From NCBI GenBank assembly GCA_016710365.1, contig JADJVW010000055.1, positions 1 to 11,689 of the forward strand: 11,689 bases of DNA, in the 5' to 3' direction. The position numbers and the translations under genes were made by a program. Source of the stretch: Candidatus Caldilinea saccharophila (GTDB lineage Bacteria > Chloroflexota > Anaerolineae > Caldilineales > Caldilineaceae). The notes under the pieces were generated by a model, which searched no databases, was not told where the DNA came from, and saw only the letters and a list, made by a program, of their open reading frames with translations. Shown here in pieces: positions 8,016 through 11,689 of the stretch; within the stretch, counting starts at the first letter, position 1; each line of letters starts with the position of its first letter.

Positions 8016-8073
8016 TGCAACTGCCCTGGCGCATGTGTGACAGAAGCAGAATCCAGATAGGCAAAGAGGCAGT

Positions 8074-8592
8074 ATGGAATTCAGTATGCTCTATCAGGAA
8101 CTTCAAAACAGCACAGAGATGATCCGTGCTTTATTGGCAGGAGTCGCACCCGAGGAAGCGCGCCTCAAACCGAGTGCGGAGTCGTGGTCGATTCTCGAAG
8201 TGGTGTGTCACTTATATGATGAAGAACGCGAAGATTTCCGAGAACATCTCGATTTTATTCTTCACCGCCAAAATGAAGCATGGCATATGATTGACACTCA
8301 AGGTTGGGTAACACAACGAAGTTATAACGAGCAAAACTTCGCTGAAATGCAGGAGAAATTCTTTGGCGAACGTGAACAATCCTTTGCATGGCTCAATGGA
8401 TTACGGAATCCAGATTGGGAAAAAACCTTTACAACGAAGCATCGCACCATCAGCGCGGGAGAGATGTTCGCCTGTTGGGTCGCGCATGACAATCTTCACA
8501 TCCGCCAATTGGTGGAACTCCGTCGCCTGAGGCTGGAAAATATCACAAAGCCTTACAAGCTCGAATACGCAGGTGATTGGTTGACTGAATAA
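8074..8592 (+). CDS. DinB-like four-helix-bundle metalloprotein
   Basis: A 172-residue member of the DinB/YfiT superfamily. These proteins bind a divalent metal with three histidines and include thiol transferases using bacillithiol or mycothiol, though most members are uncharacterised. H46 in SWSILEVVCHLYDEE and H138 plus H142 in CWVAHDNLHIRQL form the expected triad. The start MEFSMLYQELQNSTEMIRALL corresponds to helix 1, and AAAGAGG lies 7 bases before the ATG at 8074. It follows the rnk-like gene after a 58-base gap on the same strand, so the two may be cotranscribed. The frame is intact and AT-richer than the flanking glycosidase genes. The specific reaction cannot be read from the sequence. 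Confidence 0.88.
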   Translation: MEFSMLYQELQNSTEMIRALLAGVAPEEARLKPSAESWSILEVVCHLYDEEREDFREHLDFILHRQNEAWHMIDTQGWVTQRSYNEQNFAEMQEKFFGEREQSFAWLNGLRNPDWEKTFTTKHRTISAGEMFACWVAHDNLHIRQLVELRRLRLENITKPYKLEYAGDWLTE

Positions 8593-8614
8593 TGGAGGCA
8601 ACACAACGAGAAAC

Positions 8615-8632
8615 ATTTTGCAGATTTTGCAG
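8615..8632. repeat. Tandem 9-base repeat ATTTTGCAG x2
   Basis: ATTTTGCAG occurs twice in direct succession, followed by AATT and a run of seven G (8637-8643). The 9-base period and the core GCAGATTTT recall one arm of the inverted arrays at 738-829 and 4451-4555. Here no matching opposite arm is seen. Confidence 0.5.
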
Positions 8633-8662
8633 AATTGGGGGGGTACGCTTTAGACAAACCTG

Positions 8663-8671
8663 TGCTATACT
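8663..8671 (+). promoter_or_regulatory. Possible extended -10 promoter before the hairpin element
   Basis: TGCTATACT fits an extended -10 element (TGN followed by TATAAT, one mismatch). No good -35 hexamer is present at the right distance. Transcription would begin near 8678, almost at the first base of the stem at 8677, giving a short RNA of about 60 bases. Confidence 0.3.
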
Positions 8672-8676
8672 TCAAG

Positions 8677-8740
8677 TACGCCGTTTGTTGTGGCTGGCCC
8701 CAAACCAGCCTTCGGGGGACAACAGACGGCGTATTTTTTT
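8677..8740 (+). terminator. Strong structured terminator or small structured RNA with possible pseudoknot
   Basis: The outer stem pairs 8677-8691 (TACGCCGTTTGTTGT) with 8719-8733, with one G-T wobble in 15 pairs. Inside is a second hairpin, GGCTGG (8692-8697) with CCAGCC (8705-8710), whose 7-base loop begins CCCC (8698-8701). GGGGG (8714-8718) follows this inner hairpin and could pair with that loop to form a pseudoknot. Seven T directly follow the outer stem (8734-8740). The simplest reading is the intrinsic terminator of the rnk/DinB transcript; the inner structure is more elaborate than termination needs. Confidence 0.7.
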
Positions 8741-8775
8741 GCCTTCAACCCACCAACGTTTCAGTCAGCATTCCA

Positions 8776-8791
8776 CTTTGTGTACACAAAG
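8776..8791. repeat. 16-base perfect palindrome
   Basis: CTTTGTGTACACAAAG reads the same on both strands. It lies 25 bases outside the left end of the insertion sequence. It could be a regulator binding site; no gene starts nearby on either strand that would explain it. Confidence 0.5.
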
Positions 8792-8815
8792 CTATGCTCA
8801 CCACCGGCCATAGGC

Positions 8816-8841
8816 TATAGTGGACCCCGCTGTCAAGACAG
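8816..8841 (+). repeat. Left terminal inverted repeat of the IS3-family element
   Basis: Starts TATAGTGGACCCC and matches the reverse complement of 10160-10185 at 20 of 26 positions, including 12 of the outermost 13. Confidence 0.75.
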
Positions 8842-8962
8842 CAGATCACGGAAAATACGTAAGATTATTCAGCATCAAACCAAGCCATCCATGCGGGCAA
8901 TCGACTTCGCCCACCCTGTGAGGCGGTGCGTGGCTGTCGCCGTAGGGGTGGGGGAAGTGTGG

Positions 8963-9847
8963 TCAACTCGGCTGTTGGGAGTTGTCCACAGTTTCCCCGC
9001 CCCGTAGCGTACCACCAGCATAGATCATGGCCGGGGTAGCGTATGCAAGTGACTGGTGTGGCCGCTCAAAGTTGTACTGCTGGAAGTAGTGCGCTGAGCC
9101 GGCCTCCAGCGCACGCACCGTCGCATACTCCTTGATATAGATGTCTTCCCACTTGAGCGAACGCCAGAGTCGCTCAATGAAGATATTGTCGAACATGCGG
9201 CCACGACCGTCCATGCTAATGATCACGCCAGCGTTTTCTAGTGTCGCAGTGAACTGGCGTGCAGTGAATTGAACCCCTTAGTCCGTATTGAACATTGTCG
9301 GCTTGTTCCGTGCCAGAAGCTCCTGAGAGTGTCCAGACAGAATTGTCCGTCCAGTGTATTGGAGAGGCGCCAGCCGAGTACATAGCGGCTATACCAATCC
9401 ATGATCGCAACCAGGTACATGAAGCCGGTGGGCATCGGAATGTAGGTGATATCGGCACACCAGACCTGATTTGGCACAGTAACGGCGACGTTACGCAGGC
9501 GATAAGGGATAGATCTTGTGCTCTGGCGCCGCCTGACTCGTGCGTGGTTTGGGATAGATCGCCTCCAACCCCATGATGCGCAACAACCGTTGGGACCCCG
9601 CTTCCGATTGACCGCCTGTCCCGTTTGGCTCAGTTTGACTGCGATGCGACGGCTACCCAGATACGGGCATCGCAAGATACAACTCATCGATCTGCCGCAT
9701 CAGTTGCAGATGCGCCGCTGTCTCAGTTGCCGGCGTGTAATACCAGGCTGATCGACTCAACTCCACCAGCTCACACTGGCGAGCCAGGCTGATCACTGGA
9801 TGATTCGGCTCGATCAGCGCTCGTTTGTCGTCAGTCGACGTAGGCAA
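8963..9847 (-). pseudogene. IS3-family transposase OrfB (DDE integrase), multiply disrupted
   Basis: The conceptual protein starts LPTSTDDKRALIEPNHPVISL, followed by RQCELVELSRSAWYY (HTH_21-type region), YRLRNVAVTVPNQVWCADITY (first catalytic Asp, codon 9451-9453), a TD*GVQFTARQF segment (second Asp, codon 9281-9283) and FIERLWRSLKWEDIY (Glu, codon 9173-9175). Exactly 35 residues separate the second Asp and Glu, the classic DD(35)E spacing. The end is ERPHQSLAYATPAMIY. Breaks: a frame change near 9660; two extra bases near 9595-9605 (GGGG and CCC where GGG and CC restore NRKRVQRLLRIMGLEAIYP); another near 9508; one near 9330; and an in-frame TAA at 9278-9280 where TDQG is expected. The TAA for CAA change is a substitution and cannot be a length error. 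Confidence 0.85.
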
Positions 9848-10117
9848 CTTTTTTTTTCAGCCACTCAAGCTCCATCTTGAGGCGGCCAATCTGCTCGAAT
9901 AGGTCGGTTTGTAACGCATCCTGTTCCCGCTGCGTTCGCTCGCGCGCACTGCTGAATACGCCGATTCCTTCGTCCAGCAGTTGTCGCTTCCACTGGCTTA
10001 CCTGGCTGGTACTTCATACCTGCCCGCAATCTGGTTGACTGTCTCAACCCCTTTGGCAGCTTCCAAAGCTACGTCGAACTTGAACTTGGCACTATGCCGT
10101 TTGCGTCGCTGCGTCAT
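9831..10117 (-). pseudogene. IS3-family transposase OrfA (helix-turn-helix), frameshifted
   Basis: It starts at ATG 10117-10115 after GGGGGAAGAGGA, a good ribosome binding site, with MTQRRKRHSAKFKFDVALEA and a helix-turn-helix segment (VETVNQIAGRYEV). The frame then changes near 10008, where the bases expected to encode HPSQVSQWKRQL are two too many or four too few. It continues as SQWKRQLLDEGIGVF and a leucine-zipper-like helix (QTDLFEQIGRLKMELEWLKKK). A run of nine A on the minus strand (9849-9857) lies at the OrfA-OrfB junction. OrfA ends at TGA 9833-9831, overlapping OrfB. Confidence 0.75.
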
Positions 10118-10159
10118 TCCTCTTCCCCCTATTCGGTACAGTTGGTCTTACTTAACGAA

Positions 10160-10185
10160 CTGTCCTAATATTGGGGTCCATTATA
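10160..10185 (-). repeat. Right terminal inverted repeat of the IS3-family element
   Basis: On the minus strand it starts TATAATGGACCCC and continues to GACAG. It lies about 43 bases before the OrfA start, as expected for the transposase-promoter end. Confidence 0.75.
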
Positions 10186-10216
10186 CGGTTTGCGTGCGCG
10201 TCCGGTCAGTTTGCAC

Positions 10217-10260
10217 AGATCTTTGTGACGCTTCTTGTGCTCCGTGGCTTGGCGGTTACT
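10217..10260. repeat. Degenerate CTTTGTG/CTTGTG/CGTGG tandem array
   Basis: The segment between the insertion sequence and the LacI promoter holds CTTTGTG, CTTGTG, CCGTGGC and TTGGCGGTTA at spacings of about 9-10 bases. It resembles one arm of another periodic intergenic repeat type but is too diverged for a firm call. The rest of 10186-10335 contains the 12-base sequence CAGCCCGTCCCC (10285-10296) also found in the hairpin before GH95, and nothing else I can name. Confidence 0.3.
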
Positions 10261-10335
10261 TTCTAAACTGACACGCCAGGGCGACAGCCCGTCCCCAGTT
10301 GCAACACGCTGTCCTTTAGCATCCAAAATTGCCTA

Positions 10336-10364
10336 TTGACGCTGATGAAATCGTATGCTAGACT
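10336..10364 (+). promoter_or_regulatory. Sigma-70-type promoter of the LacI-family gene
   Basis: TTGACG (10336-10341, five of six consensus bases) and TAGACT (10359-10364, four of six) are separated by exactly 17 bases. Transcription should begin near 10371, about 31 bases before the ATG at 10402. Confidence 0.65.
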
Positions 10365-10387
10365 ACCGATTACCGCATACGATTTCA
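10346..10387. promoter_or_regulatory. Operator-like inverted repeat overlapping the LacI promoter
   Basis: TGAAATCGTATGC (10346-10358) and its exact reverse complement GCATACGATTTCA (10375-10387) are separated by 16 bases. The left arm fills the space between the -35 and -10 hexamers and the right arm covers the start of the transcript. A bound dimer or tetramer would block the promoter, so autorepression by the LacI-family product is the natural inference. Confidence 0.65.
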
Positions 10388-10401
10388 CAATAGGAATTAC
10401 G

Positions 10402-11440
10402 ATGCAAAAGCAGCATTTATCCCGCAAACGAGCTGTCACTATGCGCGATGTCGCCAAGATGGCGAATGTCTCGCAGAGCACAGTGTCGCGCGTGCTAAGT
10501 GGCGCCGAAGAGGGCATCCCGATCGGCGAAGAAACCAAGCAGCGGGTGATGGAAGCGGTCAAAGCGCTAGGCTATTACCCGAATCTGCATGCAGGCAGTC
10601 TGCGTGGTCAGAAAACTTTCATGATCGCCATGATGGTGGCTGATATTGCCAATCCTTTTTATCACCCGATGGTGCGAGCCGTCCAAGACGTCGCCCATGG
10701 GCATCGTTACGACGTCATGATCGCCAATACCGATCATACACGCGATGGGGAAATGCATTTTATCGAATCTGTGATCCGACGTCCTGTCGATGGCTTGATC
10801 CTGGTGCCTTACCATCTGACTCAGATAGATATCGAACGCTGCATCACGCGCACAGGCGTGGCGGTGGCGGCAGTAGGCCAGCACGTGACTCACCCACAGG
10901 TCGATACGGTTTTTGGCAACGACGAGCGCGCAGTGCTAGAGGCAATCACCTGGTTGATTCAAGTGCGCGGTCACAAGCGGATTGGGTTTATTGGGGTGAC
11001 CGATAGCTTTTCCGTAGGGGTGCGACGACGAAACGCCTTTGTTGAAGCGATGCGTCATGCCGCTCTCCCGCTCCTGCCGGAGATGTTCGAATGCGGCGAT
11101 TGGTCCTCCGAGAGTGGGGAGCGCGCCATGCGAAGCTTCCTTTCCCTGCCGCAGCCGCCGACCGCAGTCTTTGCCGTGAACGATGTGATGGCGATTGGGG
11201 CGATGGAGGCTGTGCAGAAGGGCAGGGTTGTGCACGCCCCAAGATGTCGCCATGATTGGCTTCGACGATATTCCGCCTGCGACATGGGTGCGCCCACGCC
11301 TGACCACGGTGGCGCAACATCCAGCGGAAATGGGCCATATGATGGCGAAGGCGCTGTTTGAGCGGATTCAAGGCGATTACAGCGGGCCAGGTCGTCGCTT
11401 TGAGGCGCCGTGCCGGTTTGTCATCCGGGAATCTGCGTAA
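10402..11440 (+). CDS. LacI-family transcriptional regulator, one frameshift near 11237-11240
   Basis: Corrected length is about 345 residues, normal for the family. The N-terminal helix-turn-helix is VTMRDVAKMANVSQSTVSRV (residues 12-31), followed by the hinge helix region ending LGYYPNLHAGSLRGQKT. The sugar-binding core has typical family stretches: IAMMVADIANPFYHPMVRAV, PVDGLILVPYH, RGHKRIGFIGV, PPTAVFAVNDVMAIGAMEA and, after the shift, QDVAMIGFDDIPPATWVRP. The frame changes by one extra base near a run of four C (11237-11240); three C would give VVHAQDVAMIGFDD. The end is RFEAPCRFVIRESA. The start at 10402 is chosen because AGGA lies 6 bases upstream and because the promoter start site near 10371 excludes the earlier in-frame ATG at 10336. 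It probably represses itself and the following sugar-binding lipoprotein gene until a sugar binds. Confidence 0.87.
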
Positions 11441-11479
11441 GCGGACACGCGACCGGTGGACGCACACAATTTTGGTGAC

Positions 11480-11504
11480 AACGCAGCGTCATACTCTGCG
11501 TTTT
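11480..11504 (+). terminator. Weak hairpin terminator after the LacI-family gene
   Basis: AACGCAG (11480-11486) pairs with CTGCGTT (11496-11502) around a 9-base loop, ending in TTTT (11501-11504). The stem is only 7 bp, so it may attenuate rather than fully end transcription. Confidence 0.45.
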
Positions 11505-11522
11505 CCAATCAGTACCAATAGG

Positions 11523-11531
11523 TAATCGTAT
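11523..11531. promoter_or_regulatory. Possible LacI half-site before the lipoprotein gene
   Basis: TAATCGTAT contains AATCGTAT, eight consecutive bases also present in the arm of the inverted repeat at the LacI promoter (10349-10356). It lies 31 bases before the lipoprotein ATG. I see no convincing inverted partner beside it. Confidence 0.4.
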
Positions 11532-11562
11532 CTTTGTTCCCAGTAGACGCAAAGGAGATAGT

Positions 11563-11689
11563 ATGCGTAAATTGTCGTTTGGTCTTGTTTTATTAATGGT
11601 GATGGCACTGTTGCTGAGCGCCTGTGGCGGCGCGGCGCCGGCTGCCACGACCGACACGGGTGCGGCCGACACCGCCGCCGCTGATACGG
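11563..11689 (+). CDS. Sugar-binding lipoprotein of an ABC transporter, N-terminal fragment (runs off window)
   Basis: The first 42 residues start MRKLSFGLVLLMVMALLLSA followed by CGG. This is a lipoprotein signal peptide: basic N-terminus, hydrophobic core and a lipobox LLSAC with the Cys at residue 21. An Ala/Thr/Asp-rich linker then follows, as is common in Chloroflexota and Firmicutes extracellular sugar-binding proteins. AAAGGAG (11551-11557) lies 5 bases before the ATG at 11563. The position directly after a LacI-family gene suggests a carbohydrate-binding component of an ABC importer, but the diagnostic domain lies outside the window, so this part is inference. Confidence 0.7.
   Translation, partial: MRKLSFGLVLLMVMALLLSACGGAAPAATTDTGAADTAAADT

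Larger units (their letters stand above)
8816..10185 (-). mobile_element. Degenerate IS3-family insertion sequence, about 1370 bp
   Basis: The terminal inverted repeats are 8816-8841 and 10160-10185. Read inward both begin TATA(G/A)TGGACCCC and both reach GACAG, with 20 of 26 positions identical. Between them on the minus strand lie an OrfA-like helix-turn-helix protein and an OrfB-like DDE integrase in the usual IS3 order. No direct target duplication is visible at the ends (GGC on the left, CGG on the right). A 121-base noncoding stretch (8842-8962) separates the transposase stop from the left repeat; it contains a CCCACCC/GGGTGGG inverted pair. The transposase is broken in several places, so the element is unlikely to move by itself. 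Confidence 0.85.

Noticed and set aside
8677..8733. Integron attC site
   Set aside because: The hairpin lacks the RYYYAAC/GTTRRRY core sites and is directly followed by seven T, which fits a terminator better; no integrase is seen.
8816..10185. Target-site duplication of the insertion sequence
   Set aside because: The bases outside the two terminal repeats (GGC and CGG) do not match, nor do shifted boundaries.
10336..10401. Upstream ATG at 10336 as the LacI start
   Set aside because: It lies in the -35 hexamer of the predicted promoter and would add 22 residues with no family similarity; the ATG at 10402 has a ribosome binding site.

Overview
The window looks like a chromosomal or metagenome-assembled fragment of a GC-rich, carbohydrate-degrading bacterium. 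Family content fits a Chloroflexota (Anaerolineae/Caldilineae-like) genome: lipoprotein sugar-binding proteins, a LacI regulator, fucosidases, and intergenic repeats built from 9-base units. That assignment is inference from gene content and style; no rRNA or marker gene is present.

Layout. (1) 1-599: the 3' end of an ABC-type extracellular sugar-binding protein, closed by a strong hairpin at 629-671. (2) 738-829: an inverted array of CGGATT-type units. (3) 876-7126: three co-directional glycoside-hydrolase genes. These are an intact GH29 alpha-L-fucosidase, a DUF5703-type protein broken by four apparent frameshifts, and a GH95 enzyme with one frameshift in a T run. Two strong inverted repeats lie before the GH95 gene. 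(4) 7127-8800: a visibly more AT-rich stretch with an Rnk-like GreA/GreB-domain protein, a DinB-like metalloprotein, two candidate small minus-strand ORFs over a 30-base perfect palindrome, and a hairpin/poly-T element that could fold into a pseudoknot. (5) 8816-10185: a decayed IS3-family insertion sequence on the minus strand, with recognisable ends and a DDE triad with 35 residues between D and E. (6) 10336-11440: a LacI-family regulator with one late frameshift and a 13-bp inverted repeat woven into its own promoter. (7) 11563-11689: the 5' end of a second sugar-binding lipoprotein, probably controlled by that LacI protein.

How the genes may work together. The binding proteins would capture oligosaccharides, and the GH29 and GH95 enzymes would remove alpha-linked L-fucose or L-galactose-type residues. 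The DUF5703 protein is a probable (alpha/alpha)6 glycosidase of unproven specificity. The LacI regulator and the lipoprotein after it look like the start of a second sugar-uptake operon. A shared AATCGTAT sequence before both genes supports common control.

Main caution. Several of the broken frames are repaired by changing one base in a short homopolymer (T5, C3, C4, A9, G4, C3). This could be sequencing or assembly error rather than real gene decay. The transposase also carries an in-frame TAA replacing the usual CAA codon, so that element at least appears truly degenerate.
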